A program made the translations under genes and the position numbers. Positions 26,295-35,212 of a stretch of DNA of 64,000 nucleotides are shown piece after piece. Under the pieces are notes generated by a model that saw nothing but the letters and a program-made list of their open reading frames with translations, had not been told where the DNA came from and did no database searches. The stretch comes from Candidatus Poribacteria bacterium (GTDB taxonomy: Bacteria; Poribacteria; WGA-4E; WGA-3G). Where the stretch lies: contig JAJECN010000058.1 of NCBI GenBank assembly GCA_022821965.1, forward strand, positions 122,902 through 186,901, in the 5' to 3' direction. How positions within the stretch are numbered: the first letter of the stretch is position 1; each line of letters starts with the position of its first letter.

Positions 26295-26693
26295 ATGGCT
26301 ATATTTGAAACATCCGATCAACTCTATAGTTACATCAGCGAACTATTTGAAGAAATCGCCACGCTACCGGAAGCGAAAGAAGCACTGAAATCACTGACGT
26401 TGAACGTTCAATTCAACTACAGCGCGCCCGATTGCGAGATGACGCTAACGGCAGCAGATGGCGAATATTCTATCGCCCGCGGTACCTGTGACGAGACCAC
26501 CCCCGACGTTGAACTGACGATGACAGGCGATATCGCCTACAAATTCTGGACAGGCGAACTCAACGTCATGGGCGCGATAACGACGCGCCAGATCGGTGTC
26601 GTTGGTTCCCTCGGCAAGGTGATGCGACTCGCTCCGCTCATCAAGACAGCAGTCCGTCACAACCGTGAGCGAGAAGTCGGTTCCAATTCCTAA
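26295..26693 (+). CDS. SCP2 sterol-carrier-like domain protein (132 aa)
   Basis: A single SCP2-like fold: LTLNVQFNYSAPDCEMTLTA, DGEYSIARG, VELTMTGDIAYKFWTGELN and a C-terminal hydrophobic helix region. SCP2 domains hold lipids or other hydrophobic ligands. The first in-frame start is GTG 26265, but ATG 26295 agrees with the usual start of the fold. The PhyH dioxygenase gene follows after 17 bases, so they probably share a transcript. Confidence 0.8.
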   Translation: MAIFETSDQLYSYISELFEEIATLPEAKEALKSLTLNVQFNYSAPDCEMTLTAADGEYSIARGTCDETTPDVELTMTGDIAYKFWTGELNVMGAITTRQIGVVGSLGKVMRLAPLIKTAVRHNREREVGSNS

Positions 26694-26710
26694 GATTCAA
26701 GGAGGCTTCA

Positions 26711-27499
26711 ATGGCAGACAATCTATTAGAATCAGTTGAACCTTACGTTACGCAGCTACGAGAAGAAGGCTGGTGCGTCTTAGAGAACGCGATTCCAGCC
26801 GACGTAGTTGATGAGGTTCGCGAAGAGGTCGAAACCTCGGAAGCAGACTACAATGAATTCAGAAAAGAGCACGGCGTATGGGAACGCAACGTTATCAGTT
26901 TCATGCCGAAATTCGCCGTGCATCTCGCAAATGAGCGACTCCTCGCCACCCTTCAGCAGCTACTGGGACCACAAGTGCGTATCTCGCAGACCGAATATAA
27001 GATCCGTCCCCCGCACTACGAATTGGTCCGTGCATATCACTCCGATTTCCCTTACGATCTGAACCAGAAGTGGCACATCACACAACCGTTTCCGACCGCT
27101 GTCATCGGCATTACCACCCTCTGGATGCTTTCGGAGTTTACGACGGAAAACGGCGGCACCTGGATCGTTCCTAAGAGTCATGTAGATCTCCGAAACCCCA
27201 GAGGCAAAGAAGATAACATTGGAGACCGAAACCCACTTGACGGCGAAATGCAGGCGATAGGAAGCGCAGGTAGCGTGCTCATCATGGACAGCCGGATTTG
27301 GCATTCCAACGCAGAAAATCCGAGCGATGGCAAACGGACTGCGGTCGTTGTCAGATACGCCCCGTGGTGGCTGAATTTAGAACTCTTTGGTGCCAACACC
27401 GCTACAATTCCCGGAGAGACATTTGATCAGTTACCGGACGATGTCAAATTGCTCTATGAGCACCGCGCAGAAAATCGGGAACCGACTGTTTGGATTTAA
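26711..27499 (+). CDS. phytanoyl-CoA dioxygenase (PhyH) family protein (262 aa)
   Basis: This is a non-heme Fe(II)/2-oxoglutarate oxygenase. The iron triad is His110 and Asp112 (YHSDFP) with His198 (RIWHSN); Arg209 would hold 2-oxoglutarate. GGTWIVPKSH in the middle is typical of the family. Such enzymes hydroxylate a wide range of small molecules, and Poribacteria and other marine bacteria have many of them. The substrate is unknown. AAGGAGG lies six bases before the ATG. It follows the SCP2 gene closely, which may deliver a lipid-like substrate (inference). Confidence 0.9.
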   Translation: MADNLLESVEPYVTQLREEGWCVLENAIPADVVDEVREEVETSEADYNEFRKEHGVWERNVISFMPKFAVHLANERLLATLQQLLGPQVRISQTEYKIRPPHYELVRAYHSDFPYDLNQKWHITQPFPTAVIGITTLWMLSEFTTENGGTWIVPKSHVDLRNPRGKEDNIGDRNPLDGEMQAIGSAGSVLIMDSRIWHSNAENPSDGKRTAVVVRYAPWWLNLELFGANTATIPGETFDQLPDDVKLLYEHRAENREPTVWI

Positions 27500-27510
27500 A
27501 GACAGTAGAC

Positions 27511-27572
27511 AAAGTAGCAGGCATACTCCGTATGCCGTAAAAAAGTAGTAGGCACACGCCGTGTGCCGTAAA
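27511..27572. repeat. two tandem 31-base hairpin units with compensatory change
   Basis: Units 27511-27541 and 27542-27572 share AAAGTAG-AGGCA-AC-CCGT-TGCCGTAAA. Their stems are GGCATAC/GTATGCC and GGCACAC/GTGTGCC, so a T-A pair in one is C-G in the other and pairing is kept. The second unit ends 15 bases before the glyoxalase ATG, just ahead of its ribosome site. Confidence 0.8.
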
Positions 27573-27587
27573 AAAAGGAAATCTCCC

Positions 27588-28016
27588 ATGTCAACAACAC
27601 TTGTACACATCGGCGTTCGCACGACCGATTTAGAAAAAAGCATCCGTTTCTGGCGCGATGCGCTTGGGCTGCGTGTCTTCTCAACGATGAACGGCTGCTA
27701 CGATCTCACGGATGGCTATCACAACTTCCGCGTGTTTCAACACGGGGGTCCCGACCGTCCGAAACATGTCGGCGGGATGTTAGATTACCTCCACATCGGC
27801 GTTCGCGTCCCAAATTTGCGAGAAGCGGCACAAAGGTGTGAGGACCTCGGCTTTGAAATCACCTGGGAAGGCTTAGACGGAAGTACACCTTACGATCCAA
27901 ATTCGGACGAACTCCCCTCAGTCGCTTTCAAGGTGGAAGACCCGGACGGTATTGTCGTTGACATCACCGAACAAGACGATCAGTGGCCCGGTGTGGACAT
28001 TGACAGCAAAAATTGA
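27588..28016 (+). CDS. glyoxalase/VOC family protein (142 aa)
   Basis: A vicinal-oxygen-chelate fold of two beta-alpha-beta-beta-beta units: LVHIGVRTTDLEKSIRFWRD at the start and YLHIGVRVPNLREAAQRCED at about 65, ending DPDGIVVDITEQ. Metal ligands would be the His of each HIGV and the late Glu. The reaction is not defined by sequence (glyoxalase I, dioxygenase or resistance type). The ATG at 27588 is preceded by AAGGAA; the GTG at 27561 lies inside the hairpin repeat and is not the start. It ends 57 bases before a convergent metalloprotease. Confidence 0.85.
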   Translation: MSTTLVHIGVRTTDLEKSIRFWRDALGLRVFSTMNGCYDLTDGYHNFRVFQHGGPDRPKHVGGMLDYLHIGVRVPNLREAAQRCEDLGFEITWEGLDGSTPYDPNSDELPSVAFKVEDPDGIVVDITEQDDQWPGVDIDSKN

Positions 28017-28042
28017 GTCGGTAATTTGCAGCAACATCAGTA

Positions 28043-28063
28043 GGCGCGGTTCCGTGCCGCGCC
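28043..28063. terminator. GC-rich hairpin between convergent genes
   Basis: GGCGCGG (28043-28049) pairs with CCGCGCC (28057-28063) in the 57-base gap between the glyoxalase and metalloprotease genes. It has no T tract. Its AGTAGGC start resembles the 31-base units at 27511, so it may be another repeat acting as a two-way terminator. Confidence 0.4.
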
Positions 28064-28073
28064 ACCGACACAC

Positions 28074-28769
28074 TTACTCATCGCCACCGCCCAATAGTCC
28101 CAACCGGAACAGATAGTAGAGCAGTGTGAGCAGAGCCGTTACCGCTGCGGCGAGATACGTTAAAAACGCCGCGTTAAGCACCTTGCTGGCATGTCGATTT
28201 TCTTCTGGTGAGAGCATCCCGGCTTCATCCATTGCGACCTTGGCACGTTTGCTTGCATCCCATTCAACGGGAAGTGTTATCAAGGAAAAAACAACGCCTA
28301 CCGCAAAAAGTCCTACACCGAGCAGTAGGAAAGGTTGAATAAAGAAACCTACCATTATCAGGATATACGAAAACATCGAACTAAAATTCGTCGCGGGGAC
28401 AAGGGCGGTACGCAGATTTAGCATGGCATAGCCGTGTGCGTCCTGCATCGCATGTCCCGCTTCGTGGCAGGCAACCCCTATTGCGGAAAGCGATTGACTT
28501 GAATAAACATCGTCAGACAACCTGAGTGCCTTTTTGCTTGGATCATAGTGGTCACTTAACCATCCACCTGAACGTTCAATCCGCACACCGCTAACACCGT
28601 GCCTCTTTAGCATCAGATCGGCGGCTTGTGCCCCCGTCAGTCCGCTACGTGACCCGACTTTTGAATATTTTGAGAACGTCGATTTTGTGCGAAACGTCGC
28701 GTAAAGGGACAGGGCAAATCCCGGTGCGAGAAATACGAAGTAGAGTGGATCAAAGAAACCCAAAAACAT
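28074..28769 (-). CDS. YugP-like membrane zinc metallopeptidase (231 aa)
   Basis: The zinc site HEAGH is at residues 102-106 (GVACHEAGHAMQDAHGY) with Glu103 as the catalytic base. Three or four membrane helices surround it, including a short N-terminal one and YILIMVGFFIQPFLLLGVGLF. LSDDVYSSQSLSAIG before the site is a family signature. It is a membrane protease of the YugP/DUF2268-like group; targets are unknown. The ATG at 28769 has GGAGG seven bases ahead; the GTG at 28778 lies too close to it. Confidence 0.88.
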   Translation of the reverse strand: MFLGFFDPLYFVFLAPGFALSLYATFRTKSTFSKYSKVGSRSGLTGAQAADLMLKRHGVSGVRIERSGGWLSDHYDPSKKALRLSDDVYSSQSLSAIGVACHEAGHAMQDAHGYAMLNLRTALVPATNFSSMFSYILIMVGFFIQPFLLLGVGLFAVGVVFSLITLPVEWDASKRAKVAMDEAGMLSPEENRHASKVLNAAFLTYLAAAVTALLTLLYYLFRLGLLGGGDE

Positions 28770-28887
28770 GATTGACACCTCCGAGTTAATGTATTTTTAT
28801 TGCTAAAACAATTTGTATCTATTAGGTTAAGAAATTATACAGGATATCTCCACTAAATTCAAATCATTTTCAAGTGAGGAGAAACGG

Positions 28888-29727
28888 ATGCTTAAAATAC
28901 TTGATACCCACCAACACCTCTGGGATACCTCTAATTTAGAATATCCTTGGTTAGAAGGATTCGACCTACTGTGGAAACGATATACAGCGGAAGATTATCG
29001 TGGAGCGATTGGAGATCTTAATGTTCTCAGATCGGTCCATGTTGAAGGGGATCCAGCTGAAGCGGATGTGGTTAAGGAGGTTGAGTGGTTAACACAGATC
29101 TCGGAAGAAGATGGCATGATAGGTGCAATCGCAGCGGCGGCACCACTTGAAAAACCGAACGCCGAGGTGATTCTTGAGCAGCTCACAGGGTTCGGGCTTG
29201 TCGTCGGGGTACGTCGGATGGCGTGGCATCATCCCGATCCGCAGTTCTACGCGAGTCCTGAACTGATTAATGGCGTGAAATTGCTAAAGAAGTTCGATCT
29301 CTCTTTTGAACTCTGTGCGAATCACGCACAGCTTCCTGCGGCGATTGAACTTGTTAAAGCGACACCGGACGTACGGCACGCCCTCAACCACTGTGGGGGA
29401 CCCGACATAAAAGGTGGTCAATTTGAGCCGTGGGCAACGCATGTCCGTGAACTCGCTGCCTTTGAGAATGTCCATTGCAAAATATCAGGGATTGTGACAA
29501 CAGCGAGCGAGAATTGGACGCGTGCGGAACTGAAGCCGTATATCCAGCATCTGGTAGAGGTATTCGGTTACGATCGGGTCATGTTTGGCAGTGATTGGCC
29601 CGTGTGTACCTTAGCTGCGACATATCAGGAGTGGGTCGCGGCACTCTCATGGGCTGTTGAGGACGCATCGGATGCCGAGAAGCATAAATTCTTTTATGAA
29701 AATGCCTCGGAATTTTATTCAATATAG
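28888..29727 (+). CDS. amidohydrolase-2 family TIM-barrel hydrolase (279 aa)
   Basis: This is a metal-dependent hydrolase of the L-fuconolactonase-like group. The N-terminal metal motif is DTHQHLWD (His8, His10) and the last ligand is the Asp in MFGSDWPVC near 233. HALNHCGGPD in the middle is typical. Known relatives open sugar lactones, but the substrate cannot be told here. GAGGAG stands before the ATG. It has no close partner gene. Confidence 0.88.
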   Translation: MLKILDTHQHLWDTSNLEYPWLEGFDLLWKRYTAEDYRGAIGDLNVLRSVHVEGDPAEADVVKEVEWLTQISEEDGMIGAIAAAAPLEKPNAEVILEQLTGFGLVVGVRRMAWHHPDPQFYASPELINGVKLLKKFDLSFELCANHAQLPAAIELVKATPDVRHALNHCGGPDIKGGQFEPWATHVRELAAFENVHCKISGIVTTASENWTRAELKPYIQHLVEVFGYDRVMFGSDWPVCTLAATYQEWVAALSWAVEDASDAEKHKFFYENASEFYSI

Positions 29728-29807
29728 GATGGGGGTGTGTAAAGTTTTTGGCACAAGTTCAGAGATTCCCGCTCAAATCAGTCTTGCAGGTGCCGCTATC
29801 GTTCAGT

Positions 29808-29870
29808 GTACCGCAAACTTTCCAGTTTGCAACTCCAGGTGCCCCCGCACAAACTAAAAGTTTATGCTAC
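29808..29870. repeat. foldback repeat, second copy of the GTAGCATAAACTTTTAG family
   Basis: The left arm GCAAACTTTCCAGTTTGC and right arm CACAAACTAAAAGTTT...GCTAC match the inner part of the foldback at 57736-57791, in the same order and with a similar CAGG centre. Confidence 0.5.
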
Positions 29871-29989
29871 ATGAACCCCGCAAATCCTGATCCTGACAAG
29901 CTGCTGCCAAAATATTTACACATCCTTGCCTACCAAGCGTCGTCCTCCGGCCTCCGCAGTGGGTTCTCAAAAGGTTTTTATGATTTAAC

Positions 29990-30019
29990 TTGACACGTTT
30001 AGGCGAAAAGTAGTATCTT
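29990..30019 (+). promoter_or_regulatory. sigma-70-type promoter for the GIY-YIG-like gene
   Basis: TTGACA (29990-29995) and TATCTT (30014-30019) are 18 bases apart, leaving a leader of about 60 bases before the ATG at 30090. Confidence 0.5.
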
Positions 30020-30089
30020 TTTTGCACCCAATACCTTAAGTGAACGTAACGTTTGCCTTTCTGTTAAGTTCACGAAAGCAGGTACAAAC

Positions 30090-30572
30090 ATGGCTGTAGA
30101 CATAGAAAAAATTCTTAAACGAATTGATGGTGATGAATTCAACGTTAATCTGGATGAGGTTGATTTTAATAATTACATTATACCGGAAGTGCAACCCTCT
30201 TTATTTGGTTCAGAGGCAGTGCAACCCTCTTTATCATCTAGTCCAGAGCCAGAGGAAGAAGAAGAATTGCCTGAAGGTGAACACCGTCATTTTGTATATG
30301 CATGGAGATGGCATGGTGATGAGAGATTCGCAAAAATTGGTCGAACACGTAATGGTTTGAAGGGTGTGGAGAAGCGGATGGTTACAACCTATCACCCTAC
30401 AGATAACCCAGTTCGACTTGGTGTCAGGAAGTGCACTGATATAGAAGAATCTCACAAAACTGAGCAATATATCCTAAATGGGCTTAGGCGGACGCGCTCT
30501 GATCGTGAATGGGTAGAAATTGACGAGGCGTTTAGTGAAATGATTGAAAAATCGTTTTATGACCCCGATTGA
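30090..30572 (+). CDS. GIY-YIG/T5orf172-like nuclease domain protein (160 aa)
   Basis: The C-terminal part has VYAWRWHGDERFAKIGRT and a later TEQYILNGLRRTRSDREWVEI, which resembles T5orf172/MUG113-type GIY-YIG domains, often seen in phage and mobile DNA. The N-terminal 60 residues are acidic and include a short internal duplication (EVQPSLFGSE, AVQPSLSSSP) encoded by a direct DNA repeat of AGTGCAACCCTCTTTAT at about 30188 and 30215. It is unpaired with any restriction gene and its AT-rich codons differ somewhat from its neighbours, hinting at transfer. The family call is tentative. Confidence 0.55.
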   Translation: MAVDIEKILKRIDGDEFNVNLDEVDFNNYIIPEVQPSLFGSEAVQPSLSSSPEPEEEEELPEGEHRHFVYAWRWHGDERFAKIGRTRNGLKGVEKRMVTTYHPTDNPVRLGVRKCTDIEESHKTEQYILNGLRRTRSDREWVEIDEAFSEMIEKSFYDPD

Positions 30573-30982
30573 AATATTTTCACTCGACATTCTCATAATT
30601 CTCGTAGTCGCCATTCCTCTCACACTGACTCCCAGTCTGTTCGTCGTAACAGAGTCTCGGCAAATCTGTCATCTGCTCACAGGCTTATGGGCGCAAAAGG
30701 ATTGACCACTCCTGAAAATCCTCGAATCTTGTAAATCCTGCTTCAGACACAGATATAAACAGGTTTCCGCCCCTACGGGGCTAAAGAGCAGTCAGTATAA
30801 GACCTACTTCTTCAATCCGCGCAATCCGCGTAATCCCTGATAATCCTCGATTCAGGGAAAAGAAACCGTACCTACCGTAAATAGCAGTCAGCGGTCAACC
30901 ATCAACAAGAACACTTTGTGGCAGCTATGTCCATTTTGCATGCCATATACCGACAACCGAGTGCTGAAAACCGAGAGCCATG
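30573..30982. other. intergenic region with degenerate repeats
   Basis: This 410-base gap has no convincing gene. It contains CCGC-, AATCC- and CAATCCGC-rich repeated words near 30815-30860 and, at 30888-30975, a variant of the CAGTCAGC/CCGACAACCGA repeat family. An open frame after the preceding TGA is Ser/Arg/His-rich and looks non-coding. Confidence 0.5.
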
Positions 30983-32923
30983 TTATTGAAGCGTAATCAA
31001 TACCGGTTCAACCCCTTGTGTCTCCTGAATGTGCTGCTTGAGGCTGTCTGCCTCCTCCCGTGCTGCAAACTCCCCAATCGTTACCCGGTGCACTGTTCTT
31101 GTGTCAACCACAGCTGTATAGATTTGTACCTTCTCGTCTGGATTCATACGCTGCAGATTTGCCGCCATCATTTCGGCATTATCGGGTTGCGCAAAAGAGC
31201 CAACCATCAATGTGAGTCGTGCTGCTGATACTGTCGCCGATTGACTACCAGCACCGAGTTGCAGCTGCGCTTCTTGTATGCTTTGATTCCCCGCGATGTC
31301 CTGAACGTGCAGCTTGCAAATGTACGTAGCAGCTGGCTGTGCCTGAACCTTGTTCAAAAAGACTTCGGCGGGCGGCGAACCGTTTCCTTCCATCTGTTCG
31401 ACGAGCACATTTTCCGTATCGAACAGTTCAAGTTTCCAATGCGCAAGCGGATTGAGGTCCCATGCCTTCACAGCGACGGTCGCGGGTATTTTCCCAGAAA
31501 TCTCTAACGTCGTCGGAATAAGGTCAATCGTGAGATCCTTGATATCTTTCAGGTACGGCGTGCCCTGTGCGTCAACAACGTGGAGTTGCACCTCATAGTC
31601 GCCATCGGGGACTAAATTGCCAGTATCCGCAATCCCATCCCAGACAATACCCGTTGCTGGAATATCGGTTCCAGATTTTTTCCAAACACTTTCGGTATAC
31701 GCATCAGTGATGTTCAACTGCCACTGTAGGGGTGCAATGCTATCTTCAAAACTCAGGCGAAATGTGGTGCTATCCGAAACACCATCGCCATTCGGCGAAA
31801 TCGCGTGCTCGGAGAGATTTAATTCTCCGTTAATGGTTTCAGGGTCCACTATGAGTGCTTCCGGCATTAAAATCGGCGCAGCATCAGCGGTATCCGATGC
31901 CTCAGTGCGCGTCGCTACCGATACCGGGGCTGTGCCGTTTCCACCCCAGCGCAATGTTGCAGAAATCCAATGAATGCCCCGTTCCAATTCACTACCACTG
32001 ACATAAGCATAATCAAGCTGTCCTGCTGAGTTTCGGAAACTGACACCCCGCGCTAACTCGCCATTCCAGAATCTTTCAGAAGCAGTTAAAGCGGTATAAC
32101 CGAGTCGCAGCCCGACGTGCCCATCAATGAACCAGTGTTCGGCACCCATGTGTAATCGGAACCGTTCTCCGCCAACAGCATCGTTCGATCCTCGGACAGC
32201 AAAATCGGCAGAAAAAAGCGTATCATCACCCAATTCATAACTTGTGCCGAAACGTGCGGCTAAAGGCGCGCTCTCAAGAAGCACACCGTTCTCTCGAATA
32301 CCGCTGCTCAATTCGGAGAAATTCACGCCCACTGTCAGTTCATCACCCCATCGTTCCAATGGATAGGCGAATTGCATCCCCAAATCCACACTCCATAAGA
32401 AATTCGTTCTGATAGGTGTGTTATTCTGATAGTAGCGGAGGTTAGCACCCGCCGATGCCCTCTGTCCGAGTGCACGCCCGTATCCTAAAAGGACGATCTG
32501 TGTAGACTCCGTCGTGTCATTTTTCCAACCATCGAGCCAGGTCGCTAAGGAAATATTTCCCAGATTCCTATCCGTCAAACCGAAGGTATGAGGATTCGCG
32601 GCGACCGAAAACGCCTGATCGCGACTTGACACATTCCCGGGAAGCGGCATCCCACCCATATTGACTTCCACACCATCCATAAATCCTAACGAAGATGGAT
32701 TCCATAGAAAACCGTTGGTCGCGGATGGACCGGCGGTGAAAGCACTTCCCATACCAACTGCGCGGGCACTTGCACCGACAAAAACATCCCGCTGGCTTAT
32801 ACCGGAATCCGCAGCGGAAGCGGAAAAGGATACAACCACCAACATCATTCCGAAAATACAGGCTGTTTGTACGATTCGCAGCAGCAAGCGTTGTCTACTA
32901 TGTCGAATAAAATTAAATTGCAT
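30983..32923 (-). CDS. PorV/PorQ-like beta-barrel protein with SPOR domain (646 aa)
   Basis: A signal peptide ends near FSASAADSG. The mature part begins with VFVGASARAVGMGSAFTAG and NGFLWNPSSLGFMDG, the mark of PorV/PorQ/UPF0164-type outer membrane barrels (to about 330). An Ig/FlgD-like segment follows (LSEHAISPNGDGVSDSTTF, then DGDYEVQLHVVDAQGT). The C-terminus (about 565-646) is a SPOR domain (LMVGSFAQPDNAEMMAANLQ, VHRVTIGEFAAREEADSLK), which binds denuded peptidoglycan. The protein therefore links the outer membrane and cell wall. The ATG at 32923 is preferred to a GTG nine bases earlier because GGGGTG lies seven bases before it. Confidence 0.75.
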   Translation of the reverse strand: MQFNFIRHSRQRLLLRIVQTACIFGMMLVVVSFSASAADSGISQRDVFVGASARAVGMGSAFTAGPSATNGFLWNPSSLGFMDGVEVNMGGMPLPGNVSSRDQAFSVAANPHTFGLTDRNLGNISLATWLDGWKNDTTESTQIVLLGYGRALGQRASAGANLRYYQNNTPIRTNFLWSVDLGMQFAYPLERWGDELTVGVNFSELSSGIRENGVLLESAPLAARFGTSYELGDDTLFSADFAVRGSNDAVGGERFRLHMGAEHWFIDGHVGLRLGYTALTASERFWNGELARGVSFRNSAGQLDYAYVSGSELERGIHWISATLRWGGNGTAPVSVATRTEASDTADAAPILMPEALIVDPETINGELNLSEHAISPNGDGVSDSTTFRLSFEDSIAPLQWQLNITDAYTESVWKKSGTDIPATGIVWDGIADTGNLVPDGDYEVQLHVVDAQGTPYLKDIKDLTIDLIPTTLEISGKIPATVAVKAWDLNPLAHWKLELFDTENVLVEQMEGNGSPPAEVFLNKVQAQPAATYICKLHVQDIAGNQSIQEAQLQLGAGSQSATVSAARLTLMVGSFAQPDNAEMMAANLQRMNPDEKVQIYTAVVDTRTVHRVTIGEFAAREEADSLKQHIQETQGVEPVLITLQ

Positions 32924-33107
32924 CGGATACACCCCATTGCTGTTTTTTTGCTTAATGATATATTTACCTACGATGCTTAACGTTGAATTTATGAAAATGG
33001 GTACAGATGGAGAGGGAAGACCTTCTTCTATAGATATGGAGGTTTGATGAATCTAAAGAACAGAAGAGGCAAGGATCGGTTGGAAAGAGCGACTTTGAGG
33101 CTTTTCT

Positions 33108-34868
33108 CTATTCTGCTGGTTGGGTGGCATATCTGAGAATTCCATCTGCATCTGTGAACCGTAAATAGAGTCCCCAGGACCAGCCGTTATCGACTTTCTG
33201 GCACAAAACCGTATTCCATCCCGCTTTCAGTTGACATGGAACCGCATTTGCATCTGCTGTTGCGCCAGCGTCAATATTCTTCCGGTGGATTTCAGTTCCG
33301 TTTAACCAAACAGCGATCTCGTCATCGCTCCCGATCAACATCATAGAATCAGTTACTTTCGCCGCGTGGACATACACCAAGGCGTACCCAGCAGTCATTG
33401 GCGTAGGACTCAAGTCTCTGCGCAAATCAAGGTAGCCATCTGTTCTGGTAGTTGCTTCTCGCCAATGGACGGCTTTGCCATCAATACCCGTGTAAGTCTT
33501 CTTCAGGTCTAATTGACCTTGGGTGCGCAGCAGCTCATTAACTGTGTTAACATCTGTCTTGGGAAACGGACCTAAAACCATGTAACGCTTGACATAAGGG
33601 GAGGCATTTAACACCTGATAGGAATCAACACCGATTTTATAGCCTGTGGCTTCGGATGATTTCCCGACAGGACTAAGCGTTATCCGGTTTTCACCAGCAT
33701 TCAACGGAGCAGTTCCAAATGAAACCAGCGTCCCCGCTATCGGCTCAGAAGAATAGCAATCGTAGGGTGTACCGACTGCAGTGCCGTTGACGGACAATTG
33801 GACCTGTCCATATTCCTGCCCACGCGTTAAAACGGCACGAATCTCATAAACATCTCTATAACGGACTTCAACTGGAACGGTTAAAGACGCAGTCTCTCCA
33901 ACACCCTCTGGTGTGAAAGCGATATGGCTTCCACCGATAGCAATGCCCGCCGTACGATAATCTTCTATCTGAACCGTTACGCCGTGCGTCGCTGTCTTAG
34001 GTAGTAGATCAATTGCTGATCGGGTATCCTTTGGTGGTAATGCCCATTCCCTCTCATACCAAAACTGTGGGAGATGATAGATGTCCCGAGCTTCGTTTGT
34101 TAAGATAAGATCGTCGCCATCAAAGCAGACCGCCTCGCCATAAAACCTGTGTGGCAAGGACCACGGCGTGTCTTGAATCATTTGTGCTAAATTACCCGCT
34201 GCGCCGTGATAAACCCAGAGCGCATCGTAAGTGCAAACAGCAAGCCGCGTCCCGTCTTCTGAGACTCCCGCGCCTGTAATGAATTTCGCTTCAACGAATT
34301 CGCCAACCCTTTCTAACACCTGCTTTGTATCGGCTTTCAGGGCTGGGAACCGGTAAAGCACTGCACGCTCTCTTTCTTTCGAGACGATATAAGGAATGTC
34401 TTCAACAATAAAGAGCCCTTCCGCATCCACATTTTCGTTTGGGTACCGATACGGATAACTCGCTATGACCTTTGCCTCCGTTTCAGTGAAAGGGTTCGGT
34501 TCCGCGATAACAACGACTTTCAGATCGAATCGCAGTCTGCTGTTATTCCCAATTTCGCCAATCCAGAGTTGATTTTTGTCGTCAATACCGAGTGCCTCCC
34601 AATCGAAGTTCCCAGAACCCTTTATTGCGACCTCTTGGATCAATTCACCATTGAGTTTTGTGGCGTAAAGTGTCGCCGGGTTGCCAGAGTCGTTGAGGGT
34701 CCAATAGACACCTTCAAACTGCCGACTCGTGACAATGCCGGAACTCTCCCGGATATTGGGATGTGTATATTGTCCTATAGGTTGCCAAGGGGGAGTGTCA
34801 GGTGCTGCTGCAGCGGTGGAAAGTCCGATGCCAAGCATAAAAATCAGTAGATGGGATAACAGCTTCAT
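33108..34868 (-). CDS. secreted beta-propeller protein with C-terminal sugar-binding-like domain (586 aa)
   Basis: A signal peptide (LLIFMLGIGLSTAAAA) precedes a propeller-like region that starts HPNIRESSGIVTSRQFEGVY and includes FDWEALGIDDKNQLWIGEIG and GLFIVEDIPYIVSKERERAV, much like SdiA-regulated/esterase-like propellers. Beta-sandwich segments follow at about 290-400. The last part (SDDEIAVWLNGTEIHRKNI, CQKVDNGWSWGLYLRF) resembles a glycosidase accessory or carbohydrate-binding fold. No catalytic residues are evident. The ATG at 34868 has AAGGAG; an upstream start would add ten residues. Confidence 0.6.
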   Translation of the reverse strand: MKLLSHLLIFMLGIGLSTAAAAPDTPPWQPIGQYTHPNIRESSGIVTSRQFEGVYWTLNDSGNPATLYATKLNGELIQEVAIKGSGNFDWEALGIDDKNQLWIGEIGNNSRLRFDLKVVVIAEPNPFTETEAKVIASYPYRYPNENVDAEGLFIVEDIPYIVSKERERAVLYRFPALKADTKQVLERVGEFVEAKFITGAGVSEDGTRLAVCTYDALWVYHGAAGNLAQMIQDTPWSLPHRFYGEAVCFDGDDLILTNEARDIYHLPQFWYEREWALPPKDTRSAIDLLPKTATHGVTVQIEDYRTAGIAIGGSHIAFTPEGVGETASLTVPVEVRYRDVYEIRAVLTRGQEYGQVQLSVNGTAVGTPYDCYSSEPIAGTLVSFGTAPLNAGENRITLSPVGKSSEATGYKIGVDSYQVLNASPYVKRYMVLGPFPKTDVNTVNELLRTQGQLDLKKTYTGIDGKAVHWREATTRTDGYLDLRRDLSPTPMTAGYALVYVHAAKVTDSMMLIGSDDEIAVWLNGTEIHRKNIDAGATADANAVPCQLKAGWNTVLCQKVDNGWSWGLYLRFTDADGILRYATQPAE

Positions 34869-34947
34869 CAAGTCTTCTCCTTCAAGATATTTTACCACTC
34901 TTCTGAAAATAAATCAAGATAAAGAAATTAGTACAACAGCGGAATAA

Positions 34948-35034
34948 CCTCTAAAAAATCCAGCTTTTTCATTTTTTGTCCATAATGCACGTTTTCTGAT
35001 CGAGTTTTCGTCTTTAGTAATAGAGAGCATAAAC
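34948..35034 (+). promoter_or_regulatory. conserved sigma-gene upstream block (copy A)
   Basis: Starting CCTCTAAAAAATCCAG, this block has AATGCA (34984) and CGTCTTTA (35009-35016), 25 bases between their starts. The same block precedes the other two sigma-factor genes (36128-36218 and 41437-41520). The rest of the 344-base gap 34869-35212 holds no gene. Confidence 0.65.
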
Positions 35035-35212
35035 GAACCATGTGTACGTTTGTATATTCTGAAAATTTTAAATGGAAAAAATGCAACTGTTTTACAACTT
35101 GTTTGTAGTAACAACAACTGACAAATTTTTTACTATCTTTTTTACCTGAACGAAACTCTATATAAGCAAAAGAACGAAAGCACTCTCTTTATTTTTCTGT
35201 TTGGAGTAAAAT

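Larger units (their letters stand above)
29728..30089. other. intergenic region with foldback repeat and promoter
   Basis: This 362-base gap holds a foldback repeat at 29808-29870, a promoter at 29990-30019 and otherwise no supported gene. Small open frames over the repeat are not credible. Confidence 0.6.

Noticed and set aside
27561..27587. GTG at 27561 as an earlier start of the glyoxalase-like protein.
   Set aside because: It lies inside the hairpin repeat; the ATG at 27588 has a ribosome site and begins the fold.
29748..29993. An 81-codon open frame in the gap after the amidohydrolase.
   Set aside because: It overlaps the foldback repeat, lacks a ribosome site and has no recognisable motif.
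30570..30734. Open frame after the TGA of the GIY-YIG-like gene (54 codons), as a third possible selenoprotein.
   Set aside because: The extension is Ser/Arg/His-rich without any domain, the protein before it looks complete, and no matching hairpin follows the TGA.
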